From contig JAFWQF010000047.1 of assembly GCA_017509205.1 (NCBI GenBank), positions 1-35,476 on the forward strand: a stretch of DNA of 35,476 bases, written 5' to 3'. The notes beneath the pieces were generated by a model. It was not told the DNA's origin. It saw nothing but the letters and a program-made list of their open reading frames with translations, and made no database searches. Both the position numbers and the translations under genes were made by a program. How positions within the stretch are numbered: position 1 is the stretch's first letter; every line of letters begins with the position of its first letter. This DNA comes from Clostridiales bacterium (lineage in GTDB: Bacteria; Bacillota; Clostridia; Saccharofermentanales; Saccharofermentanaceae). Positions 8,587-15,734 of this stretch are shown piece by piece.

Positions 8587-9348
8587 TTATTTGGCATTTT
8601 TCTCATAAGTAGGCTGCTCATACAGCGTCTTACCCAACAAAGTAATTGCCTGTTTCGGACAATAGTCCACGCATCTGTAGCACATGGTGCATTGACTTGA
8701 TGCTGATGCCTTCCCGCCTTTGATCACGATATTATTTGTGGGACAATTCTTTGCGCACATCCCGCATCCGACACATTTTGCAGAGTCGATCTTAATCTTA
8801 TCGGAATAGCCTGACGTCTTGTTATAGAACCACAGTCTCTGACCGAACAGTCCGGCAAGATGAGCCCAAAAAGACAATCCTTCACTGGGATTGTTACCAG
8901 CCTTGATCTGCCCCGCTGCTTCAACAATTCGTTTGTCAGCTTTGGCGATGATCTCCTTATTCTTTTCATGAGGTTTCTTAAGAGCTTTGCAGTCGCCTAT
9001 CGAATCCGGCATTACTATCTGAAGTCCGCCTGTTATCTCTGCCCCATATTTCTTCAGAAGCCTTGCCGCGCAGCCTGTTCCGTCACCTGCAAACAGTCCC
9101 ATCGTCGTTATGAGAAAGATCTTCTTACCATTCCAGTCTGCTGCATGCTTGTTTATGAAATCTCTAACAAGATACGGAATGTTCGAAAACTGCGTCGGAT
9201 AAGCAATTATCAGCTCTTCATCTTTCAAAGCTTCATTAACGTCAGGAGATTCAATCGGCACCACAGTTCCTTTTGCTCCGATCTCCTTGAAAAGAAGTTC
9301 CGTTATATGTTTTGTATTGCCCGTGCCGCTCAGATAGATTGCGTTCAT
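8587..9348 (-). CDS. EFR1-family ferredoxin: flavodoxin domain fused to a 2[4Fe-4S] ferredoxin
   Basis: 253-aa cytosolic electron carrier. The N-terminal flavodoxin fold (1-150) has the FMN phosphate loop SGTGNT (7-12). The C-terminal bacterial ferredoxin domain carries two CxxCxxCxxxC clusters: Cys192/195/198/202 and Cys220/223/226/230, each followed by Pro as usual. Together they form the EFR1 arrangement common in gut and rumen Clostridia. Its ATG overlaps the stop of the TetR gene by 4 nt (ATGA), so the two are translated together and the regulator probably controls it. Physiological partner is unknown. Confidence 0.92.
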   Translation of the reverse strand: MNAIYLSGTGNTKHITELLFKEIGAKGTVVPIESPDVNEALKDEELIIAYPTQFSNIPYLVRDFINKHAADWNGKKIFLITTMGLFAGDGTGCAARLLKKYGAEITGGLQIVMPDSIGDCKALKKPHEKNKEIIAKADKRIVEAAGQIKAGNNPSEGLSFWAHLAGLFGQRLWFYNKTSGYSDKIKIDSAKCVGCGMCAKNCPTNNIVIKGGKASASSQCTMCYRCVDYCPKQAITLLGKTLYEQPTYEKNAK

Positions 9349-9953
9349 TTAACACCCTCCAGCAGCATCTTAAAAGCCTTCTTAAGATAATCTTCCTTGC
9401 TCATATTGAATCTCATCTTCAGGTATTCTTCTTTATCGTTGGCCATAAGAATGATCCCGGAGATCGAAGACCACATCATTATGACGGCCGGATAGATGTC
9501 GATGTCTTTTCTTACGGCACCTTCCCTGATGCCGCTCTTTATGAAATCTGCAATGGCTTCATTTGTTGCCTCTCCGGTCTCATAGATCTTCTTATAGACT
9601 TCCTGCTCAAGATCCATCGAGATCTTCCCGAGTGTACCTCTATAAATGACGGGATGCTCTTCAAACTTTGAAGCGATATCAAAGCATAAGGTGTAATACC
9701 TGTCTTCAAATGAACATTCACCGTCAGCGGCTTTTCTTGCATCGACTAAAAGCTTCTCCATGTAATTGCAGACAAGCGTGTCCCAGATCAATTCTTTACT
9801 GTCGAAATACGCATAAAGCGTAGTCTTGCTGATACCGGTTTGGGAAGCAATCTCATCAACTGATGTCGCCTCATATCCCTTTTTCTCAAACAAATACTCA
9901 GAAGCATCCAATATCGCTTCTTTATTAAGTTCTGTCAGCCTTTTTCTTGGCAT
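9345..9953 (-). CDS. TetR/AcrR family transcriptional regulator
   Basis: 202-aa repressor-type regulator. The N-terminal helix-turn-helix is clear: AILDASEYLFEKKGYEATSVDEIASQTGISKTTLYAYF (13-50), with recognition helix SKTTLYAYF. The C-terminal ligand-binding and dimerisation part is poorly conserved, as is normal. AAGGAG lies about 6 nt upstream of the ATG at 9953. It is the first gene of a two-gene operon with the EFR1 ferredoxin. A perfect 27-bp palindrome overlapping its -10 box (10016-10042) is the likely operator, implying autorepression. The ligand is unknown; a redox-active or oxidative compound would fit the regulated gene but is speculation. Confidence 0.93.
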   Translation of the reverse strand: MPRKRLTELNKEAILDASEYLFEKKGYEATSVDEIASQTGISKTTLYAYFDSKELIWDTLVCNYMEKLLVDARKAADGECSFEDRYYTLCFDIASKFEEHPVIYRGTLGKISMDLEQEVYKKIYETGEATNEAIADFIKSGIREGAVRKDIDIYPAVIMMWSSISGIILMANDKEEYLKMRFNMSKEDYLKKAFKMLLEGVK

Positions 9954-10015
9954 ACAGAGTCTCCTTTCTTTTCTGAAACCACCATTTTCAATCCCTTACA
10001 ACTGACTGCCAGCAC

Positions 10016-10042
10016 AATAACTGTACTGTCAGTACAGTTATT
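10016..10042 (-). promoter_or_regulatory. Palindromic operator for the TetR regulator
   Basis: Perfect inverted repeat with 13-bp arms, AATAACTGTACTG and CAGTACAGTTATT, around a single central T. It overlaps the -10 box of the TetR-EFR1 promoter. A degenerate extra half-site, TAGTTCAGTTAT (10049-10060), follows. Size and symmetry suit a TetR dimer. Confidence 0.75.
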
Positions 10043-10068
10043 GTACTATTAGTTCAGTTATAGAGCAA
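10040..10068 (-). promoter_or_regulatory. Promoter of the TetR-EFR1 operon
   Basis: On the minus strand, TTGCTC (10063-10068), a 17-nt spacer and TACAAT (10040-10045). Its start point would fall inside the palindrome, so bound repressor would block it. Confidence 0.55.
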
Positions 10069-10102
10069 GAGGATACTTAAAACGTCCTGATACTGCACAA
10101 AT

Positions 10103-10130
10103 AAAAACTTGCCGTACATTGACGGCAAGC
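10103..10130 (-). terminator. Terminator of the amino-acid ABC operon
   Basis: Read on the minus strand: CTTGCCGT / ACGGCAAG 8-bp stem, 6-nt loop, then TTTTTATTT. It lies 27 nt after the ATPase stop. Confidence 0.88.
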
Positions 10131-10156
10131 TTTGAGTGCAGAAAATACTGTTAAGA

Positions 10157-10909
10157 TCAATATCCGGCCAGGAACTTCTTGGTCCTTTCCTCTTTCGGAT
10201 TGGTAACGAGTTCAAATGCAGGGCCTTCCTCAACGATGACACCGCCGTCCATGAAAACGATCCTGTCGGCAACGTCTCTTGCAAACGACATTTCATGAGT
10301 AACGATTACCATAGTCATCTTCTCAGTCGCAAGATCCTTGATTACCTTCAATACGCCTTTTGTAAGCTCAGGATCCAAAGCGGATGTTGGCTCATCAAAG
10401 AAGATTATCTCAGGGTTTGCTGCGAGCGCTCTTGCAATGGAAACTCTCTGTTGCTGACCGCCTGAAAGATTGCAGGGATATTCGTTAGCCTTATGAGCAA
10501 GATGCATCTTCTTGAGTAGCGCATTGCAGATCTCATCAGCTTCTTCCCTGCTCTTTTTATGTACGTGGACCAATGCTTCAGTGATGTTTCTACTGACTGA
10601 AAAATGCGGGAAGAGATTGAAGTTCTGGAAGACAAGACCGAACTTGGATCTGATCTCTCCCAAAGTCTTCTTTCCGCAGTAATGAATGAATCCGTCGTCG
10701 GAATTACAAAGCTCCGTGCCGCCTATTACGATCTTGCCCGAATCGATCCTTTCAAGCGTTGTCGCGCATCTTAACAGCGTTGATTTACCGCCGCCTGAAG
10801 GTCCGATGACGGCAACGACCTCGCCCTGTGCGACGCTGAGGTTAATGCCCTTGAGAACCGCAAGGTCATTGAATGATTTATGTATGTCATGCATCTCAAG
10901 TATGTTCAT
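10157..10909 (-). CDS. Polar amino-acid ABC transporter, ATP-binding protein (GlnQ/HisP type)
   Basis: 250-aa ATPase that powers uptake through the permease encoded just upstream. Walker A is GPSGGGKST (36-44), the Q-loop is around Gln95, the ABC signature is LSGGQQQR (148-155), Walker B is IIFFDEP (168-174), and the switch His lies in VTHEM near 206. An insertion of about 15 residues (68-84, [13 protein letters not shown]) follows the first beta-sheet and is seen in some members of the PAAT group. ATG at 10909 with GAGG six nt upstream, 8 nt after the permease stop. The exact amino acid cannot be deduced. Confidence 0.95.
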   Translation of the reverse strand: MNILEMHDIHKSFNDLAVLKGINLSVAQGEVVAVIGPSGGGKSTLLRCATTLERIDSGKIVIGGTELCNSDDGFIHYCGKKTLGEIRSKFGLVFQNFNLFPHFSVSRNITEALVHVHKKSREEADEICNALLKKMHLAHKANEYPCNLSGGQQQRVSIARALAANPEIIFFDEPTSALDPELTKGVLKVIKDLATEKMTMVIVTHEMSFARDVADRIVFMDGGVIVEEGPAFELVTNPKEERTKKFLAGY

Positions 10910-10917
10910 TTATAACC

Positions 10918-11838
10918 TCACGAGTAATAGTTCATTGACTTCTCGAGGAGCCCCAACAGCGTTTCGATGACAAGGTTCATCAGATAATAGAACAGTCCCG
11001 CAACGATGAACGGCATGACCGAGACCTGCGCGGATGCAAGTGCCGAAGCCTGCGTGAACATTTCGGTGACGGCCAGGACCTGTGCAAGAGACGTGTCTTT
11101 TACAAGCGTGATGATTTCGTTTCCGACTGAAGGAAGAACCCTCTTTACGACCTGCGGGAGTATTATCTTGAAATATGTCTGAGACTTAGTAAAACCAAGT
11201 ACCTGAGCCGCTTCATACTGCCCCTTGGACATTGACTGTATTCCGCCTCTGAAGATCTCGGCAAAATAAGCTGCGTAGTTAAGCGAGAAACCGATTACGG
11301 TCGCGATGAATCTGTAATTGAAAGGTCCGATCTGAATGTTTCCCGTCGTAACTCCGAACAGATAGTAAGGTCCGAAATAAACAAGCAGGAGCTGCAGCAT
11401 CAGAGGCGTGCCGCGGAGGATCGAGATGTATGTCTTGAAGAAAACCGAAATGGTCTTGATCTTTGACATCCTTCCGCTCGCAACCAAGAGTCCCAACGGG
11501 AGCGAAAAAAGAATGGTAAAGATAAATATACCAAACGAGAATGCAAAACCCTGACCGAGGAGCTTTACCGTCGAAATGAGGTTTTCACGGTTGCCCGTAA
11601 ACAGATCGATCATCTTCAGAACGATCGAGATCACAAGCGGGATTGCAGCCACGGCTGATGCCACCTGCAGAAGGATCACCGGCAGGGGCTTTTTGATCTT
11701 CGCACCTTCCGGATAGTGCTTCTTTTTGGCATTCATTATTATCTCTGATGCGATCAGACATGCGACCGCAACGATGACACCGCAAATGGTCAGCAATGCC
11801 AGAACAGAGTTTTCAGCTGTTATATCAGAGGGATTCAT
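10918..11838 (-). CDS. Polar amino-acid ABC transporter, permease with two extra N-terminal helices
   Basis: Inner-membrane subunit of a His/Glu/Gln-type importer. The permease core (about 85-300) carries the ATPase-contact EAA loop as QYEAAQVLGFTKSQTYFKIILPQ. Compared with the ~220-aa norm it has about 85 extra N-terminal residues with two additional predicted helices. I take the ATG at 11838 (306 aa). An upstream in-frame TTG at 11859 lies in the T-tract of the preceding hairpin and has no ribosome site. The ATG also lacks a Shine-Dalgarno, and a perfect TATAAT box lies 7 nt before it, so a leaderless message is possible. The gene is followed by the ATPase. Confidence 0.92.
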   Translation of the reverse strand: MNPSDITAENSVLALLTICGVIVAVACLIASEIIMNAKKKHYPEGAKIKKPLPVILLQVASAVAAIPLVISIVLKMIDLFTGNRENLISTVKLLGQGFAFSFGIFIFTILFSLPLGLLVASGRMSKIKTISVFFKTYISILRGTPLMLQLLLVYFGPYYLFGVTTGNIQIGPFNYRFIATVIGFSLNYAAYFAEIFRGGIQSMSKGQYEAAQVLGFTKSQTYFKIILPQVVKRVLPSVGNEIITLVKDTSLAQVLAVTEMFTQASALASAQVSVMPFIVAGLFYYLMNLVIETLLGLLEKSMNYYS

Positions 11839-11845
11839 AAAAGCG

Positions 11846-11854
11846 ATTATAGCA
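11846..11854 (-). promoter_or_regulatory. Extended -10 promoter immediately upstream of the permease
   Basis: Minus-strand TGCTATAAT, with the -10 hexamer at 11846-11851. Seven nt separate it from the permease ATG, so transcription would start at or next to the A of the ATG. The preceding T-tract belongs to a hairpin terminator. Confidence 0.5.
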
Positions 11855-11857
11855 TAC

Positions 11858-11889
11858 AAAAGCCCCGTCTGAAACGATTCAAACGGGGC
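11858..11889 (-). terminator. Hairpin between the binding-protein and permease genes
   Basis: Read on the minus strand: GCCCCGT / ACGGGGC stem (11883-11889 with 11862-11868), extended by TTCA/TGAA, followed by TTTT. Such hairpins commonly make the binding protein more abundant than the membrane subunits through partial termination or mRNA protection. Confidence 0.78.
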
Positions 11890-11913
11890 CTTTTAAGCTT
11901 TTGATAAACCTGA

Positions 11914-12693
11914 TTACTTACCGATAGTTGTGATGTCAGAACCGAACCACTTCTGTGAGATCTTGGCAAGAGAACCGTCTTTTGCCATCTCTTCGAGAGT
12001 CTTCTGAACCTGGTCCCTGAGCTGCGTATTACCCTTAAGGAAACCTACGCCGTACTCTTCAGAGGAAATGGATTCATCAAGAACAACGAAAGGCTTGCCT
12101 GATGTCTTGATCTGATAACGTGCAACGATCTCATCCATAACGATGGCGTCAACGCTGCCGGACTCGAGTTCCATCATAGCGTTGAGGTAAGAATCAACCT
12201 GAACGAGTTCCTTGAAAGATGCCTTAAGTTCAGGCTTTCCTTCAACTGCCTCAAGACCGGAAGAATCCTTCTGAACGCAGACCTTGAGCCCTGCAAGATC
12301 AGCAAGACTCTTAACGGTTGAATCGTTCTTAACGACTACGACCTGCTGGTTCTTCATGTAAGCCGAAGACCATTCATACTGGGACTTTCTCTCTTCGGTC
12401 ATTGTAAAACCGTTCCAGATGCAGCTGATGTTGCCAGACTTGAGCTCCTGGTCCTTTGAATCCCAAGCGATAGGCTGAGCAACATACTCCATACCCATTC
12501 TCTTTGCGCACTCCTGAGCAACATCGAGATCGAAACCGGCATATGAACCGTCCTTCTCAACGAAACCCATGGGAGGAAATTCCTTATCGAAACCGACAAC
12601 GAACTTCTTCTGAGTTGACTTGCCGCAAGATGTAAGCGGCATTGCGAGCATGACAGCTGTAAGGCATGCTGCGACAATCTTTCCGAATTTCAT
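11914..12693 (-). CDS. Polar amino-acid ABC transporter, substrate-binding lipoprotein
   Basis: 259-aa extracytoplasmic binding protein anchored through Cys23 of a lipobox (PLTSC). The mature part has the two-lobed family-3 solute-binding fold: VGFDKEFPPMGFVEKDGSYAGFDLDVAQ at the start, the EERKSQYEWSSAYM segment near 100, and the GSVDAIVMDE segment near 175. Ligand contacts of the family map to the EFPPMGF loop and the GFTMTEER region, which suggests a polar amino acid but does not identify it. Strong GGAGG ribosome site 7 nt before the ATG. First transporter gene; a hairpin separates it from the permease. Confidence 0.94.
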   Translation of the reverse strand: MKFGKIVAACLTAVMLAMPLTSCGKSTQKKFVVGFDKEFPPMGFVEKDGSYAGFDLDVAQECAKRMGMEYVAQPIAWDSKDQELKSGNISCIWNGFTMTEERKSQYEWSSAYMKNQQVVVVKNDSTVKSLADLAGLKVCVQKDSSGLEAVEGKPELKASFKELVQVDSYLNAMMELESGSVDAIVMDEIVARYQIKTSGKPFVVLDESISSEEYGVGFLKGNTQLRDQVQKTLEEMAKDGSLAKISQKWFGSDITTIGK

Positions 12694-12734
12694 GTTAATA
12701 CCTCCAATACGATAGCTTGTAAAAAAGCATACGC

Positions 12735-12740
12735 ATTATA
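12735..12740 (-). promoter_or_regulatory. -10 box for the ABC transporter operon
   Basis: Perfect TATAAT on the minus strand in the 54-nt gap after upp, 41 nt before the binding-protein ATG. No good -35 is visible, and read-through from upp is also possible. Confidence 0.4.
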
Positions 12741-12747
12741 TCACTAA

Positions 12748-13392
12748 TTACTTGGTACCGAAGATACGGTCGCCTGCATCTCCCAAACCGGGGAGAATAT
12801 ATGCGTTTTCATTAAGTTCTCTGTCGACATTTCCGACATAAATCTCGATGTCGGGATGAGCTTCGGCAAGTCTCTCAAGACCGTAAGGAGCAGCAATGAT
12901 GCACATGAACTTGATGTGCTTTCCGCCGTGGTTCTTGATGGAGTTGATCGCATCGATGGCGGAACCGCCGGTTGCGAGCATCGGGTCAACTACAAGTATA
13001 AGACGCTGATCGATCGGATCAGGAAGCTTGCAGTAATAATCGTGGGGCTCATGAGTAACGGGATCCCTGTAAAGACCGATGTGTCCGACCTTTGCGAGAG
13101 GCGCAAGAGCTTGAACGCCGGGAACCATTCCGAGACCTGCACGAAGGATCGGAACGATGGCAAGTTTCTTACCGTCGATCATGGGTGTCAATGTCTTCTC
13201 AAGAGGTGTCTCTATCTCAACCTGCTTGAGAGGGAGATCTCTCAATGCTTCATAAGCTTCAAGAGTGGCAACTTCCTCAACGAGTTTTCTGAACTCATAG
13301 TTACCTGTTTCGATACTTCTCATAAGCGAGATCTTGTGCTTGATGAGCGGATGCTCCATGATCTGGACGTTAGCATAATCCTTGTACTGCAT
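12748..13392 (-). CDS. upp: Uracil phosphoribosyltransferase
   Basis: Cytosolic salvage enzyme converting uracil and PRPP to UMP. 214 aa, close to the ~209 of the family. The PRPP-binding motif [15 protein letters not shown] lies at 135-149; the conserved LRAGLGMV (83-90) and the C-terminal uracil-binding region ending [13 protein letters not shown] are present. AAGGAG lies 7 nt before the ATG. It is divergent from a uracil permease across a 189-nt intergenic region, a sensible salvage pair. No PyrR-type attenuator hairpin is obvious in its short leader. Confidence 0.97.
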   Translation of the reverse strand: MQYKDYANVQIMEHPLIKHKISLMRSIETGNYEFRKLVEEVATLEAYEALRDLPLKQVEIETPLEKTLTPMIDGKKLAIVPILRAGLGMVPGVQALAPLAKVGHIGLYRDPVTHEPHDYYCKLPDPIDQRLILVVDPMLATGGSAIDAINSIKNHGGKHIKFMCIIAAPYGLERLAEAHPDIEIYVGNVDRELNENAYILPGLGDAGDRIFGTK

Positions 13393-13439
13393 ATTCGTCT
13401 CCTTCTTTGTGAAAGCTTTAGGTGATAATCCCTTGAACT

Positions 13440-13467
13440 ATTTTAGTTTATTGAATTTTTAAGTCAA
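13440..13467 (-). promoter_or_regulatory. Promoter of upp
   Basis: Minus strand TTGACT (13462-13467), 16-nt spacer, TAAAAT (13440-13445). Each hexamer matches the sigma-A consensus at five of six positions. Confidence 0.65.
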
Positions 13468-13522
13468 TAAATCAGGGCTCGTCATGACTTATTTTATTGC
13501 AAACAGGTGTCAAAATGATTGC

Positions 13523-13552
13523 TTGATTTTTACGCAAGAGTGCTATTATAAA
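13523..13552 (+). promoter_or_regulatory. Promoter of the uracil permease gene
   Basis: TTGATT (13523-13528) precedes an extended -10 TGC-TATTAT (13541-13549); TATAAA at 13547-13552 is an alternative -10 with an 18-nt spacer. The GGAGGG ribosome site follows at about 13570. Confidence 0.5.
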
Positions 13553-13581
13553 TTAAATCCATATACAACGGAGGGCTTGTT

Positions 13582-15054
13582 ATGAGTAAATCCAGTCTTC
13601 AGGATGGAGCGGTTTACGACGCGAAATCACTGGGTGCCGGCCGTGTTATCGTGCTCGGATTCCAGCACATGTTCGCCATGTTCGGATCGACCATCCTCGT
13701 CCCTGCTCTCACCGGACTTTCGGTGTCAGCCACACTCCTTTTCGCAGGTCTCGGAACACTTCTCTTCCACCTTTTATCCAAGAGAAAAGTACCTGCATTC
13801 TTAGGTTCATCTTTCGCATTCCTCGCAGGTTATTTTGCAATTGCTCCCAACGGTGAGCGCGAACTCCTGCCTTACGCTTGCTTCGGTGTCGCACTCGCAG
13901 GTCTTGTATACCTGATCCTCGCTGCGCTCATCAAGGCATTCGGCGTAAACCGCGTAATGAAGTTCTTCCCTCCCATCGTTACAGGACCTATCATCATCGC
14001 TATCGGTCTGTGCCTTTCAGGTACCGCCATCAACAGCTGCTCAACCAACTGGCTCGTAGCTGTAGTAGCGATCCTCATCATCGTCATCTGCAACATTTGG
14101 GGCAAGGGCATGGTCAAGATCATCCCCATCCTCTTAGGCGTTGTAGGCGCATGCCTCCTCTGTGTCATCCTAACTGTTGCATGCGGACAGCCCGTTGAAG
14201 GTTACTACACACTTGCAGGCGATCCCAATTTCCAGCTCTTCTCAGTTGCAAGCATCGAAAACATCAAGAATGCTCCTTGGGTAGGACTTCCCGTTCAGTA
14301 TCAGGATACAGTATTCAATATCTTCACAAGCGGCAAGATGGACACAGGTCTTCTCATCACCGCTATCTTCACGATCGTTCCTATCTCTCTTGCAACGATC
14401 GTTGAGCATATCGGCGACATCTCCGCAATCTCTTCAACAGTCGGAAGCAATTTCATCGCAGACCCCGGTCTTCACAGAACACTCATGGGCGACGGTCTTG
14501 CAACAACTCTCGCTTCTCTCTTCGGAGCTCCCGCAAACACAACATACGGCGAGAACACAGGCGTACTTACGCTCTCCAAAGTCTTCGATCCGTTCGTAAT
14601 CAGACTTGCAGCTCTCTTTGCGATCTGCTTCTCCATCTCACCCAAGCTCGCAGCTTGCATTTCAGCAATCCCTACACCTGTAGTCGGCGGTATCTCACTC
14701 GTTCTCTACGGAATGATCTCCGCTGTCGGTGTCAGGAACATCGTTGAGAACAAGATCGATTTCGGCAAGGCAAGAAACGTCATCATCGCCGCGATCATCC
14801 TCGTTCTTTCTATCGGTGTTACATACAGTGCAGCAGGCTCGATCGTAATTCCCGTAAAGGCTATTGTAGACGGTGTTTGGACAGTCGTATTTAAGATCTC
14901 CCTCTCAGGTCTTGCAATCGGTTCACTCACGGGCATCATCCTCAACGCGGTTCTCCCCGGCAAGGATTATGTCTTTGAAGACAACCAGAAAGCAGCTCAG
15001 GCAAAAGAAGGAATTATCCAGTCTGAACCCATCGAGAAAAAGAAGAAAAGCTGA
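13582..15054 (+). CDS. uraA: Uracil permease / NCS2-family nucleobase transporter
   Basis: 490-aa polytopic membrane protein of the nucleobase-cation symporter-2 family. Conserved points are the early QHMFAMFGSTILVPALTG segment (28-45), the central LATIVEHIGDI segment (270-280, with the Glu that binds uracil in UraA), and GAPANTTYGENTGVL (314-328), the substrate-site half-helix of the family. About 14 hydrophobic segments are visible, as expected. The C-terminal tail is short and lysine-rich. Divergent neighbour upp supports uracil as substrate, although xanthine/uracil specificity is not proven by sequence. Followed at once by a strong terminator. Confidence 0.93.
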   Translation: MSKSSLQDGAVYDAKSLGAGRVIVLGFQHMFAMFGSTILVPALTGLSVSATLLFAGLGTLLFHLLSKRKVPAFLGSSFAFLAGYFAIAPNGERELLPYACFGVALAGLVYLILAALIKAFGVNRVMKFFPPIVTGPIIIAIGLCLSGTAINSCSTNWLVAVVAILIIVICNIWGKGMVKIIPILLGVVGACLLCVILTVACGQPVEGYYTLAGDPNFQLFSVASIENIKNAPWVGLPVQYQDTVFNIFTSGKMDTGLLITAIFTIVPISLATIVEHIGDISAISSTVGSNFIADPGLHRTLMGDGLATTLASLFGAPANTTYGENTGVLTLSKVFDPFVIRLAALFAICFSISPKLAACISAIPTPVVGGISLVLYGMISAVGVRNIVENKIDFGKARNVIIAAIILVLSIGVTYSAAGSIVIPVKAIVDGVWTVVFKISLSGLAIGSLTGIILNAVLPGKDYVFEDNQKAAQAKEGIIQSEPIEKKKKS

Positions 15055-15076
15055 TCATTAAAAAGCTTAAGAAACA

Positions 15077-15106
15077 AAAGTCCCGGATCATTCCGGGACT
15101 TTTTTT
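15077..15106 (+). terminator. Terminator of the uracil permease gene
   Basis: 10-bp perfect stem AAAGTCCCGG / CCGGGACTTT with a 6-nt loop and a run of T. Because the next gene is convergent it may work in both directions. Confidence 0.92.
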
Positions 15107-15128
15107 ATGAGATTATTTTCTGAAACCA

Positions 15129-15662
15129 TTATCTCAGCAAAAGGATAAGCCCTGCCAGTTCGAGTACGATAATGACCGCGAGGCCGACCATGAAGAAAGA
15201 CAGTTTCTTCGCATCAGTGAAGAACGAAGGCTTCCCTGCATCGAAAGCGGATTTTGCATGTACGGGTTCTGCACCGCCTGCCATCAGGTCGGAGTTCATC
15301 ATGAACTTGTGGCCGTCACGGGCAAATACAGACGGGTCTTCCTCATCTTCGAAATCCTCTTCCGCCTCAAATATCTGGGACTCGATTGGCTCAAAGCCTG
15401 AAAGCTTTCCCGTGTTCTTAACCTTTACTTCACCCGAAAGCAGAGCCTCATCCTCAAAAGGATTGAGCGCGTTCAAAGAGCCTGCGGTAAACTCGGCAGT
15501 CGTTCCTTTGACAGGATCGGGGATGGCATCATCACCGTCGTAATGAACCTCTATCCTTAAGTCCTTATGTTTATCTTTCGGGGCTGTCGGAACATTACGC
15601 TCGGAAGAAAGCCTTCCCGGGCGCTCATATAAAGGTTTTGAATTCTTCTTTGCGGATTTCAT
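15129..15662 (-). CDS. Small tail-anchored protein of unknown function
   Basis: Not recognised. It has a basic N-terminus, a long charged, probably disordered middle with an acidic patch (EAEEDFEDEEDP), and one C-terminal hydrophobic helix (LSFFMVGLAVIIVLELAGLILLLR) that ends the protein. It is thus a tail-anchored membrane protein with its bulk in the cytosol. The ATG at 15671 would add three residues, but it is part of a TATAATG sequence. If that TATAAT is the -10 box, only the ATG at 15662, seven nt downstream, could be translated; neither ATG has a ribosome site. It follows the aldolase terminator. Confidence 0.7.
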   Translation of the reverse strand: MKSAKKNSKPLYERPGRLSSERNVPTAPKDKHKDLRIEVHYDGDDAIPDPVKGTTAEFTAGSLNALNPFEDEALLSGEVKVKNTGKLSGFEPIESQIFEAEEDFEDEEDPSVFARDGHKFMMNSDLMAGGAEPVHAKSAFDAGKPSFFTDAKKLSFFMVGLAVIIVLELAGLILLLR

Positions 15663-15669
15663 AACAGGC

Positions 15670-15678
15670 ATTATAACA
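15670..15678 (-). promoter_or_regulatory. Extended -10 promoter of the tail-anchored protein gene
   Basis: Minus-strand TGTTATAAT, hexamer at 15670-15675. Spacing to the ATG at 15662 is 7 nt, as for the permease at 11838. It abuts the T-run of the aldolase terminator. Confidence 0.5.
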
Positions 15679-15706
15679 AAACCCGGCAGAAAATTCTCTG
15701 CCGGGT
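15677..15706 (-). terminator. Terminator of the aldolase gene
   Basis: Minus strand: perfect 10-bp stem ACCCGGCAGA / TCTGCCGGGT, 6-nt loop, then TTTGTT. Confidence 0.88.
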
Positions 15707-15734
15707 CTTAAATTCAATGGGTTTGTTCCAAAGA

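Noticed and set aside
8860..9390. 176-residue open frame on the plus strand opposite the EFR1 gene
   Set aside because: Antisense to a gene with two complete iron-sulfur motifs; no ribosome site or family resemblance.
13393..13581. Possible uracil-responsive attenuator or riboswitch between upp and the permease
   Set aside because: Only two divergent promoters are visible; no terminator/antiterminator pair or PyrR-type binding loop could be found by eye.
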